Origin: Amycolatopsis sp. FDAARGOS 1241
GTDB lineage: Bacteria; Actinomycetota; Actinomycetes; Mycobacteriales; Pseudonocardiaceae
Assembly (NCBI RefSeq): GCF_016889705.1
Contig: NZ_CP069526.1
Coordinates: forward strand, 8,646,001-8,710,000
DNA length: 64,000 nt
Direction of reading: 5' to 3'
The notes below the pieces were generated by a model that had not been told where the DNA came from, made no database searches, and saw nothing but the letters and a program-made list of their open reading frames with translations. Below are positions 51,861 to 60,914 of this stretch, in pieces; position 1 is the stretch's first letter; every line of letters begins with the position of its first letter. The position numbers were made by a program, and so were the translations under genes.

Positions 51861-51872
51861 GTTGGTACCAAC
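51861..51872. promoter_or_regulatory. Perfect 12-bp palindrome GTTGGTACCAAC
   Basis: It lies 29 bp upstream of the SDR operon start, in an AT-richer stretch that also contains ACGTTACAACG. Likely a repressor operator (TetR, MarR or HxlR-type size). No regulator gene is adjacent. Confidence 0.5.
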
Positions 51873-52077
51873 GTTACAACGCGATTCGTATCCGCGCTAG
51901 AGGCAATCCGTATCACCGCTATGAGATACGTGACGGTGGTACGAACCTTGCTACGGAGACAGTCGGCCAACCCGTCCCCTGCCGCACTCCTCGTTGCCGA
52001 CCTGGGGACATTTCGTTGTCACGCAGCGGTGCTGGGCTGGGCGGGCACGCCCCTGTGCACCGGAACGAGGAGTTGTC

Positions 52078-55000
52078 TTGACAAGGAGCCGAAGAAGCAG
52101 CGCGGTCGTGGCCGCGTTGCTCGCGGGAAGTGTGGTCGCCGTCGGCGCCACCGGCACGGCGCACGCGTCGGCCGCGCCCCAGCCGTGGCTGCCGGCCACC
52201 CCCGCCAACTGGAGTCTCGTCGTCGACCAGACGAAAACGCCGCCGACCACCGTCACGCGCGGCGTGACGCAGTACTCCGAGACCTACGACACCGTCGGCG
52301 GCCGCCAGCACACACAGGTGCTGGACGTGAACCTGGCGGACCCGAACGTGCGGCTCGGTGTGGTCGAAGCCGGTGACGTGATCACCAACCCGGCCGACGA
52401 GACGGTCAGCTCGATGGCCGGCCGCACCCACGCGGTCGCGGGGGTCAACGGCGACTTCTTCGAGATCAACGCGAGCGGCCGCCCGCTCGGCGGCGTCATC
52501 ACGAACGGCAAGCTGCTGAAGAGCCCTCGCCCGAACTTCAACGCCCAGCTCGGCGTTCGCGCCGACGGCACGATGGTGCTCGGCCCGCAGTCGTTCACCG
52601 GCTCGATCACCGACGGCGCCACCAGCACGAAACTGACTTCTGTCAACGTTCTCAACGACGTCGCGACCGGCGGTATCACCGAACTGACCCCGGACCTCGG
52701 CGGCGCGACCAGCCTGCCCGCCGGCACGCTGGTGCTCGGCCACGAGACGAAGCCCGGCACGCTCGTCGTCGACTCCGTGCAGACCGGCGTCACCGCCGCG
52801 CCCGCCCTGCCGACGGGCCGGCTCGGCCTGCTCGGCGGCGGTGCGGGCGCGGCGTGGCTGTCGGGCACCGTCCACGTCGGTGACTCAGTGACCGTCGCGA
52901 CTGACACCGGTGGCCTCAGGCAGCTGCTGTCCGGCTCGACCATGCTGGTCAAGGACGGCGCGGTCTACGACGACCCGACCGGCAACCCGCCCGGCGGTGT
53001 CAACCCCGAGACCGTCGTCGGCGTGAGCAAGGACGGCAAGCGCACGATCATCGCCACGCTCGATGGCCGCCTCGGCGCGAGCACGGCCGTGGGCGTGAGC
53101 CCGGCGCAGGTCGCCGGCTACATGGTGGCCCACGGCGCGTACAACGCCGTGCTCTTCGACGGCGGCGGCTCGACCGAGATGGTGGCCCGCAAGCCCGGTG
53201 ACCCGGCCGTTTCGGTGATGAACAGCCCGTCGGACGGCCACGAGCGGCCGGTCGCGAACGGCCTTTTCCTCTACTCCACCGAACAGGCTCCCGGTCTCGC
53301 GCGCTCCGCGGTGCTCAACGGCGGTCAGGGAGTGGACACCGTGCCCGGCGCGACCGTCCCGGTACCCGCGTACGGCCTCGACTCGCTGGGCAACCCGGCG
53401 CGCGAGAAGGCTTCGGTGCAGGTCGTGCCGTCGACGCTCGGTTCGTGGCACGACGGCCAGTTCACCGCGGGCCGTGCCGGCGTCGGGGTGCTGATCGCCC
53501 GCGCGGGCATCGCGGTCTCCGTGCAGCCGCTGCGCGTGGTCGACCGGCTGGGTTCGCTGCGGGTCTCGCCGGCCGATCCGGACCTGAACAACGGCGGGAC
53601 GCAGACGTTCACGCTCTCGGGCTCGACGTCGACCGGCACCGCTGTGGCCATCCCCGCGGCTGCCGCGACCTGGTCGGTGAGCGACCCCGCCCTGGGCGGC
53701 GTCGACGGGTCCGGCGTCTTCACGGCCGCCGCGACCGGCTCCGGAGTGGAGAAGGTGACGGCGAAGGTCGGCGGCGCCACGGCGACCGCGACGGTCGCCA
53801 TCGGCAGCGTTTCGCAGGAGCTCGACGACTTCAGCGACCCGACGGCCTGGAACCTGCGCAACACCACGGGTCAGCCGGTCACGATGGTCGCCGCTCCGGG
53901 CGTGGTCCCGCCGGGTTCGACGGCGGCGGCATCGACGCAGCTGACGTACACGATGCCTGCCGGTTCGGGCGTGAAGCAGCTCGTGCTGTCGCCGAAGTCG
54001 ACGATCACCGCGGGCGCCAACGCCGACGGCCAGAACCCGACCGGCATCGGTGTGTGGGTCAAGGGCGACGGCACCGGCATCCAGCTGGCCGAGTCGTACC
54101 TCGGCATCGACGGCGCCACCACCACGCTGTACCCGACCACGGTGACGTGGAAGGACTGGCGCCTGGCGATCGCGACGCTGCCGCCGGGGCTGAACTTCCC
54201 GCTGCGGATCAGCTTCGTCGACTTCCTCACGATCAATCCCAGCCAGACGACGTCGGGCACGCTGAACGTGAGCGGCCTGCAGGCGCTGTACTCACCGCGT
54301 CCGCCGGTGACGCCGCCGTACCAGGCGATCCCGCAGAACCCGTCATGGCTGAAGTTCTCGGAGAACGCCGCGGACTTCTCGCGTTCGGGCTCGACGATGC
54401 TGCTGGGCGACGACGCGCACCTCGTGGCGAGTGACCCGGGTTCGGCGTCTTCGAACGTCATGGACGCGATCAAGGCCCGGCTGCCGCAGCTGCCGGCGCA
54501 GGCGCGGCCGTCTTCGGTGCAGACGCTGGGCGACATGTCGGACGACGGCCAGCCCGCGGACCTGCAGTACGCGCAGTCGAAGATCGCCGCGCTCGGGCTG
54601 CCCTATCACGACGTGGTCGGCAACCACGAGATCAGCCAGGGCTCGCTGCCGGAGAACGGCAACTTCGCCCAGGTCTTCGGCAACACGCACTACGCGTACC
54701 AGGCCGTGGACGCGCAGGTGATCGTGACCGACAACTCGCACGGCAGCCTGCAGTCGGCGGACGCCTTCCAGGTGCCCGCCGAGCCGCAGTACCCGTGGCT
54801 GGTCAAGCAGCTCACGGACACCACGTCACCGACCGTGCTGGTGACCACGCACATGCCGGCCTACGACCCGCACCCGGTGGCGAACAGCCAGTTCAGCGAC
54901 TGGTGGGAAGCGCGCATGTACGTGCGGCTGGTGCAGCGCTACCAGCAGACGCACCCCGACAAGCACGTCGTGATGCTGTACGGCCACGCGCGCGGGTTCG

Positions 55001-55452
55001 CCGACCAGGTCATCGACCCGCTGGGCAACCCGAGCACCCCGGCCGCCGGCGGCATCCCGCAGCTGACGATCGCGGATCTCGGCATGCCGGCGTACGCGCC
55101 TTCGGACGAGGGCGGCATCTACCACTTCGTGCTGCTGCACACCGCTCGCGGTGACGTGCAGTTCTCGGTGGAGCCGGTGCTGTCCTCGATCGCGGTGACG
55201 GTGCCCGCCCTGCGGGCCGGTGCGTCCGGCACCGCTTCCGCCATCGGCGCCGAGGTCGGCGGGGACAACCTGCCGGCCACGACGATGCCGATCGCCGACC
55301 CGGCCTCGCACGTCTGGTCGTCGAGCGACCCGAAGGTGGCCACGGTCGACGCGAAGACGGGCAGGATCACGGCCCGGCGCGCCGGCCCGGTCACCATCTC
55401 GGTGGCCAGCGGTGGTGTGACGGGTTCGGCGCAGCTGACCGTGATGCACTGA
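52078..55452 (+). CDS. Secreted phosphodiester glycosidase/metallophosphoesterase fusion
   Basis: 1124 residues from TTG 52078 (GAGGAG 5 bp upstream). Signal peptide 1-33. NAGPA-type phosphodiester glycosidase domain about 85-430 with HAVAGVNGDFFEINASGRP and YNAVLFDGGGSTEMVARKP. Then Ig-like Big2 regions (SLRVSPADPDLNNGG), a carbohydrate-binding-like beta domain, and a calcineurin-like phosphoesterase (about 770-1050) with LGDMSDDGQPADLQ, VGNHE, THMPAYDPH and YGHARGFADQ. A final Big2 domain ends at residue 1124. It probably removes phosphodiester-linked sugars from wall polymers or glycans outside the cell. Terminator behind. Confidence 0.88.
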   Translation: MTRSRRSSAVVAALLAGSVVAVGATGTAHASAAPQPWLPATPANWSLVVDQTKTPPTTVTRGVTQYSETYDTVGGRQHTQVLDVNLADPNVRLGVVEAGDVITNPADETVSSMAGRTHAVAGVNGDFFEINASGRPLGGVITNGKLLKSPRPNFNAQLGVRADGTMVLGPQSFTGSITDGATSTKLTSVNVLNDVATGGITELTPDLGGATSLPAGTLVLGHETKPGTLVVDSVQTGVTAAPALPTGRLGLLGGGAGAAWLSGTVHVGDSVTVATDTGGLRQLLSGSTMLVKDGAVYDDPTGNPPGGVNPETVVGVSKDGKRTIIATLDGRLGASTAVGVSPAQVAGYMVAHGAYNAVLFDGGGSTEMVARKPGDPAVSVMNSPSDGHERPVANGLFLYSTEQAPGLARSAVLNGGQGVDTVPGATVPVPAYGLDSLGNPAREKASVQVVPSTLGSWHDGQFTAGRAGVGVLIARAGIAVSVQPLRVVDRLGSLRVSPADPDLNNGGTQTFTLSGSTSTGTAVAIPAAAATWSVSDPALGGVDGSGVFTAAATGSGVEKVTAKVGGATATATVAIGSVSQELDDFSDPTAWNLRNTTGQPVTMVAAPGVVPPGSTAAASTQLTYTMPAGSGVKQLVLSPKSTITAGANADGQNPTGIGVWVKGDGTGIQLAESYLGIDGATTTLYPTTVTWKDWRLAIATLPPGLNFPLRISFVDFLTINPSQTTSGTLNVSGLQALYSPRPPVTPPYQAIPQNPSWLKFSENAADFSRSGSTMLLGDDAHLVASDPGSASSNVMDAIKARLPQLPAQARPSSVQTLGDMSDDGQPADLQYAQSKIAALGLPYHDVVGNHEISQGSLPENGNFAQVFGNTHYAYQAVDAQVIVTDNSHGSLQSADAFQVPAEPQYPWLVKQLTDTTSPTVLVTTHMPAYDPHPVANSQFSDWWEARMYVRLVQRYQQTHPDKHVVMLYGHARGFADQVIDPLGNPSTPAAGGIPQLTIADLGMPAYAPSDEGGIYHFVLLHTARGDVQFSVEPVLSSIAVTVPALRAGASGTASAIGAEVGGDNLPATTMPIADPASHVWSSSDPKVATVDAKTGRITARRAGPVTISVASGGVTGSAQLTVMH

Positions 55453-55496
55453 GTTCCGGTGCGGGCGGGGTCTCAGCCCCGCACCCGGGCTCAACA

Positions 55497-55530
55497 GGCC
55501 GGGCGCGCTCCGTGGGGCGCGCCCGGCTTT
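55497..55530 (+). terminator. Terminator between convergent genes
   Basis: GCCGGGCGCGC/GCGCGCCCGGC stem with TTTC, preceded by a second hairpin (GTGCGGG/CCCGCAC). Confidence 0.8.
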
Positions 55531-55550
55531 CGCTCGTCAGCCGGGGTGTG

Positions 55551-55928
55551 TCAGGCCGAGGTCTCCTCGATCGACACGCGGTTCGGGTAGAACGCGAGGT
55601 GGTCCTTGATCGGGGACACCGCGTCGTACGGCTCCTCGTACGTCCACACCGCGTTGTCGCCGGCCGAGCCGACCGCGGGGAGGGAGTAGTACGACGCGTC
55701 GCCCTTGTACGGGCAGTACGTGTGGTGCTCGGTGCGCGCGAGCGCGCTGAAGTCGACGTCTTCGCGCGGGATGTACTGCACGGCCGGGTAGCCGGCCTCA
55801 CGCAGCACCTGGGCGCGGGTGGTGTCGGCGATGACCGCGTCGCCGAGCTTCACGACCACGCGCGCCGCGTTGGGTTCGACGGTGATCGGGTGGTCGGGGC
55901 CGGGGATCTTCTGCGCTGCCTGGGACAT
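55551..55928 (-). CDS. DUF427 family protein
   Basis: 125 residues from ATG 55928. ITVEPNAARVVVKLGDAVIADTTRA opens the beta-tent fold, YIPREDVDFSALARTEHHTYCPYKGDASYYSL carries the conserved HxTYCPYKG motif, and the C-terminus reads YEEPYDAVSPIKDHLAFYPN. Cytoplasmic, function unknown, widespread in actinobacteria. Confidence 0.92.
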   Translation of the reverse strand: MSQAAQKIPGPDHPITVEPNAARVVVKLGDAVIADTTRAQVLREAGYPAVQYIPREDVDFSALARTEHHTYCPYKGDASYYSLPAVGSAGDNAVWTYEEPYDAVSPIKDHLAFYPNRVSIEETSA

Positions 55929-56085
55929 GGTCTCCTCGTTCCGCTCTGGCGACGGCTTCTCCCTTGCACAACCGCCAGAGGCCGGTGACCCTTCCCGCCG
56001 CGGTCCCCTCACCGGCGAGAATCAGCCCGCGACTCCCTGTTTCCGCGGGATCGAGTGCGGTTCTCCGCAGTGGTTGCGCGGCCGG

Positions 56086-56496
56086 TCAGGCCGAGACGCG
56101 TTTCGGCGCCGTGCGCCAGAGCCAGTAGAGCCCGATGAGCGGCAGCACGGCCGGGATGAAGTAGTAGCCCTGGCCGTAGACCGACCACACCGTTGCGTCG
56201 GGGAACGCCTGGCGGTCGAAGATGCTCAGGGTGCCGATGGTGAGCACGCCGAGGAGCTCGACGCTGCACGCGACGAGCGCGACGCGCCACCAGCGTTCGC
56301 CGCCGATGGCCAGGGCGACCGTGGCCACGAGGTAGATCACGCCGGCGAGGGCCGAGAGCACGTAGGCCAGCGGCGCTTCGTGGTACTTCGTGAGGATCTG
56401 CACGACGGCCCGCGACGTCGCGGCCAGCGCGAAGATCGCGTAGACCGCGACCAGCACCCGGCCGGGGCCCGTGGCCGTATTACGCGCTCGCTCCAC
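56086..56496 (-). CDS. Four-span membrane protein
   Basis: 136 residues from GTG 56496. Four spans (about 14-36, 45-67, 73-92, 107-126) and conserved-looking YGQGYYFIPAVLPLIGLYWLWR near the end. Typical of small actinobacterial integral membrane proteins without an assigned role. It overlaps the upstream gene by 17 bp, so the two form a translationally coupled pair. Confidence 0.75.
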   Translation of the reverse strand: MERARNTATGPGRVLVAVYAIFALAATSRAVVQILTKYHEAPLAYVLSALAGVIYLVATVALAIGGERWWRVALVACSVELLGVLTIGTLSIFDRQAFPDATVWSVYGQGYYFIPAVLPLIGLYWLWRTAPKRVSA

Positions 56497-56845
56497 TCCA
56501 CACCTCGTTCAGTCGCAGCACCATCACCGGGATGGCCAGGCAGGCGATGCCGAGCACGACCGTGCTCGACCGGCTCCGCTCGGCCAGCGCCCACACCGCG
56601 CCGATTGGCAGCACGACGAGGCAGCCGATCAGGTAGGCGAGGAAGGTGGCCAGGCTGCCCGGCCGTTCCCCGCTGATCAGCAGCACGACGCCGACCACCA
56701 GCTGGGCCACGAGCAGCAGCTCCACCACGGCGAGCGCGACGAGCAGCGGGGTGTCGGGGAGCTTGTTGCGTGCCGACTGCACGAAGCTCCACACCGCGAC
56801 GAGCAGCGCGCAACCCGCTACCGCCACCGCGAACCCGAGAATCAC
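56480..56845 (-). CDS. Four-span membrane protein
   Basis: 121 residues from GTG 56845 (GAGGAA close upstream). Four spans starting ILGFAVAVAGCALLVAVW; RNKLPDTP in the first loop is a recurrent feature of this small-protein family. First gene of a two-gene operon with the previous entry. Function unknown. Confidence 0.75.
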   Translation of the reverse strand: MILGFAVAVAGCALLVAVWSFVQSARNKLPDTPLLVALAVVELLLVAQLVVGVVLLISGERPGSLATFLAYLIGCLVVLPIGAVWALAERSRSSTVVLGIACLAIPVMVLRLNEVWSGASA

Positions 56846-57280
56846 CCGTTCCTCCTTCTGCCGCGCCGGCCCCAACGTACCCGGAGACCATTGCAGACCC
56901 CTTCGCCGAGGTGCGCGGACGTGGCCCGGGACACCACCGCCCTGTCGCGTGTGGACGGAGCAGTCCCCAGCTCGGGGCGCCCGGAAAACGGCTCACCGGA
57001 ATCCGTTGATGGCGTTCTGCCAATTCCGCGCTACAGTCGTTCTGGTCTTTGCTCGACCTGCGTCGACGGCGAACGCGCCGAGCGTTACACCACGACCGAG
57101 TGGTCGAGAATCACTCAGGGTTCCCGGAATCCGGCCCCGTGGCCAGTGGTGGCTACCCTGATCAGCCCAGCCGAACGCCCGGGTTGGCGGATTGGCCGTT
57201 GCACCTCCGACGTGCGGGAATATTCCTCGTCAACGTTTCCGGAAACACGGATTCGGGAGCAGGCGGAGGGGATCGGTTTC
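56846..57280. other. Intergenic region before the lanthipeptide locus
   Basis: No gene is supported, although plus-strand frames are open. The last 100 bp hold the ribosome site GGAGGGG of lanKC and should hold its promoter. Confidence 0.45.
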
Positions 57281-59825
57281 ATGGACGTCCGGTACGAAGC
57301 GTTCTGCTTCGCCGATCCATTGTTCTTCGACGAACAACGGATGAGCGCAACGGCCGCCGACGACTTCGCCGCGGACTTGCCGGCACCGGGACCGATGTGG
57401 ACGGTCGGGACGCGCGGCATCTGGCGCGTGCTGCACCCGCAGGGCTCCAACCTGCCGGAACAGGGCTGGAAGGTGCACGTTTCGGCCGGAATGGACAATG
57501 CGGACCGCGTGCTGGCGGCGGTGCACGAGTACTGCGTGGACCACCGGGTCGCGTTCAAGCACCTGCGGTCTCGGGCGATCCTGCTGGCGCGGAATTCCAA
57601 ATACGCACCGCGCGACGGAAGCGGCAAGATCGTTCATTTATCCGGGGGACACCCGGGAACTCGAACGGGTTCTTCATGATCTTTCTTCACGGCTGGACGG
57701 CGAGCACGGCGCTTATGTCTTGAGCGATCTCCGCTACGGTTCCGGACCGTTGTACGTTCGTTATGTCGGATTCGCCGAACAATGGGTTGAACACGACGGA
57801 ACGCGGGTGCTCGCGATCCGCAAACCCGACGGTACGCCCGTTCCCGATCGACGGGAGCCCGTTTTCTCGGTACCCGATTGGGTGAAGATTCCGGCATGTC
57901 TGGACACGAGCCTGGCGGCACGCAAAGGCGGCGACCCAGGGCAGTTCCCGTACCGCGTCACGAGCTCCCTGCACTTCTCCAACGGCGGCGGCGTGTACCT
58001 GGCCGAGCACAAAGTGCACGGCCGGACCGTGGTGCTGAAGGAGGCGCGGCCGCACGCCGGTCTCGACCGGGCGCTGGTGGACGCCGTCGAGCGGTTGCGG
58101 CGCGAGCACGAGGTGCTCGAGCGGCTGGCGGACGTTCCGGGCGTTCCGGACGCCTACAAGCGGTTCACCGTGTGGGAGCACCACTACCTGGCGATGCAGC
58201 GGATGCCGGTGACCTCGCTGGGCAACTGGCTCGCGCTGCACTACCCGCTCACGCGCCGCCACAGCACCGACGCCGACCTGCTGGCCTACCGCGACCGGGC
58301 GCTCGGTGTGCTCGCGCGAGTGGAGCACATCGTCGGGGACCTGCACGAACGCCTGATCGTGTTCGGCGACCTGCACGCGCTGAACGTGCTGGCGGCCGAC
58401 GACGACACGGTGTCGCTGATCGACTTCGAAATGGCGCTCGACGTGGCTTCGGGCGAGCGGCCGGCGCTGGGCGCGCCCGGGTTCCGCACGCCGGCCGACC
58501 GGCACGGGTTCGACATCGACCGCTACGCGCTGGCGATGCTGGGGCTGTGGCTGTTCCTGCCGCTCGCGACGCTGCTGGAGCTCGCGCCGGCGAAACTGCG
58601 CGGGGCGGCGGAGTTCACACAGCGGCGGTTCGGGCTGCCCGACGGGTACGCGGATGAGCTGGTGCGGGTGCTCGGGGTGCCCGGGGCCGCCGTCCCGCGC
58701 ACGGAGCTCGACGAGGAGCGGCCCGACTGGTCGGTGGTGCGCTCGCAGATCGCGGAAGCGGTGTTGTCGGCTTCGACACCGGAGCGAACGGACCGGTTGT
58801 TCCCCGGTGACATCGAGCAGTTCCGCGTGGGCGGCGCGTGTTTCGGCTTCGGCGCGGCAGGGGTGCTGCACGCGCTGGCCGTCGCGGGGGCCGGCCGGTT
58901 CCCGGAGCACGAGCAGTGGCTGCTCGAGCACGTGCGCCGCGAGCCACCCGCGCGGCCGGGGTTCTTCGACGGGAGCCACGGCATCGCGTACGTGCTGGAG
59001 AACTTCGGCCACCACGATGCGGCGAGCTCGCTGCTGGCCGCGTCGCGGGCGCTGGTGGAGCAGACGACGGACCACGCGCTGGAGGGCGGGCTCGCCGGCA
59101 TCGCGCTGACGCAGCTGCACTTCACGACGACCCGCGGGGACAACGAGTTCGGCCGCCAGGCGCTGAGCACCGCCGTGCGGCTCGCGCAGAGGCTGGAGAC
59201 GGCGGCGCCGCCCGGGAAGTTCGCGCGGGCGGGACGGCTGAGCGGCTGGTCGGGGCCGGCGCTGCTGTTCGTGCGGCTGTACGAGCGGACCGGTGAGCCC
59301 GCCTGGCTCTCGTTCGCGGACCAGGCGCTGCGCCGCGACCTCGAAGAATGCGTCACCGCGGACGACGGCTCCCTCCAGGTCCGCGACGGCGAGCGGCGGA
59401 CGCTGCCGTACGCGGGCATCGGGAGCGCCGGGATCCTGATGGTGACCGAGCAGCTGGCGCGGCACTCACCGGGCGCCGCGGCGTGCGCGAGCCTGCCGGC
59501 GCTGCGCGAGGCGTGCCGGGGCGAGTTCGTGATCCAGCCGGGACTGCTGCACGGGCGCTCGGGCCTGATGGCGGCGCTGTCCTTCGACGGGGCTCCCTCT
59601 GACCGCGTGCGGTCCGCTGTGGATCTCCACCTCGCGCGGCTTTCGTGGCACGCCGTTCCCTACCGCGGTGGCCTCGCCTTTCCGGGCAACCAGCTGCTGC
59701 GCCTGTCGACCGACGTCAGCACCGGGAGCGCGGGCGTGCTGCTCGCGCTGTCGGCCCTGCTGGACGGTGCGGAGGTGCTGCCGTTCCTCGGCGCCACACC
59801 GTCCCCCCACACCTCCGGCCGCTGA
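57281..59825 (+). pseudogene. lanKC: Class III lanthionine synthetase LanKC, frameshifted
   Basis: ATG 57281 starts MDVRYEAFCFADPLFFDEQRM and the N-terminal lyase-like domain to ARNSKYAPRDGSGK. At about 57635 (ATCGTTCATTTATCC) two bases are missing relative to the expected KIVTIYPG, and the rest continues in another frame as IYPGDTRELERVLHDLSS. The kinase domain holds VVLKEARP (Lys), VFGDLHALNVLA and LIDFEMALD. The cyclase domain (about 520 to end) has GFGAAGVLHAL, SGWSGPALLFVRLY and GLLHGRSGLMAAL but no zinc-binding Cys-Cys-His set, as in class III enzymes. Reconstructed length is about 848, normal for the family. It modified the peptide encoded just downstream. Confidence 0.9.
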
Positions 59826-59857
59826 GTGCCGGTGGAAAGAACAGAGAAGGGATCACC

Positions 59858-60004
59858 AGGCAACTGGTTCTCGACCTGCAGGCCCTCGAAGCTCCCGAAG
59901 CGCTCGACGGCCACGGCGGTGGCCACGGGCACGGTGCGCCGAGCAACCTGAGCCTGCTCGCCTCGTGCGCGCACAGCACCCTCAGCCTGCTGACTTGCCA
60001 CTGA
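59858..60004 (+). pseudogene. lanA: Class III lanthipeptide precursor LanA, start codon AGG
   Basis: A 48-codon frame reads QLVLDLQALEAPEALD, a His/Gly linker, then a core NLSLLASC and STLSLLTCH. The LDLQ leader box and two S-x2-S-x3-4-C motifs (Ser29/32-Cys37, Ser40/43-Cys47) are those of labionin-forming class III peptides. GAGAAGGG lies 6 bp before the codon where ATG is expected, but that codon is AGG (59858-59860). No other in-frame start lies between the lanKC stop and this point. A CTG at 59864 is a weak alternative. The gene is adjacent to its synthetase, and a terminator follows. Confidence 0.8.
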
Positions 60005-60026
60005 CGGTTTTCCTTCTGACGTGAGG

Positions 60027-60063
60027 CGCGGGAGCGGCGCAGGCCAAGTGCGCCGCTCCCGCG
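60027..60063 (+). terminator. Terminator after lanA
   Basis: CGCGGGAGCGGCGC/GCGCCGCTCCCGCG perfect stem 20-60 bp after the lanA stop; the T-run is weak. Confidence 0.65.
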
Positions 60064-60189
60064 TCCCCATTCTGCGCGTTCGCCGTGCGCGGTGGGACCG
60101 ATCGAGCGGGGAGTGAGATGCCGGGGTACGTCGCACTTTCCGACCACCGCGCCGTCGGGCCGGCCGCGGTCGCGGTGTCGTGGGGTGAG

Positions 60190-60905
60190 GGTTCGGGGCA
60201 AGTTGCCGCCGGTCTGGGTGGATTGCCACAGCCTTTGGCACGACGTGGTGGCAACGAACGGCCACGGGCGGCAAGCGCTCCGCCGGAACGGCAAGCTGCC
60301 CATGCCGTAGTCGACTTGCCACAGTCGACGGCACGCCGTGGTGGCGACGGGCAGCCGAGAACCGCGAGCCCGCGCCCCGTCCGGCACGGTGCCAGTCCCG
60401 AAGCCGGCTTGCCACACCGGGCGCCAGCGCAGACCGGCGAAGCGCGGCAAGCGGACAGACGAGCGGCACGCGCACGTTCGCCGCGGCAAGATGCCATACC
60501 CGAGGCCGACTTGCCAGAACCGTTGGCAAGCCGAGGTGGCGAGCGGCCGCGATGGACCGCGAGTGCGGACCCCAGGCGGCAAAGTGCCACACCCGGGACA
60601 GACTTGCCGCAGTCATCGGCAAGACGAGATGGCGAGCGGCCACGGCGGAGCACACGTGCGGACCACAGGCGGCAAAGTGCCACACCCGGGACAGACTTGC
60701 CACAACCGTCGGCAAGACGAGATGGCGAGCGGCCACGGCGGACCGCAAACGCGGACCACAGGCGACAAAGTGCCAAACCCGAGACCCCCTTGCCACAACC
60801 GTCGGCAAGCCGACGTTCTAAGCGGCCACGGTGGACCGCAAGTGCGGACCCCAAACGGCAAGGTGCTAATCCCACCCCGAGTTGCCGCAGCGAGCGGCAA
60901 GTAGG
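60190..60905. repeat. Tandem array of about 7-8 units of 93 bp
   Basis: The unit starts CTTGCCACAACCGTCGGCAAG (hairpin arms CTTGCC/GGCAAG) and continues GCGAGCGGCCACGGCGGACC, GCGGACCACAGGCGGCAAAG, TGCCACACCCGGGACAGA. The four central copies (60508-60880) are 91-94 bp and closely alike; the first ones are diverged. It separates lanA from the exporter remnant. Frames are open by composition only. Non-coding. Confidence 0.75.
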
Positions 60906-60914
60906 CCGCGGCCG

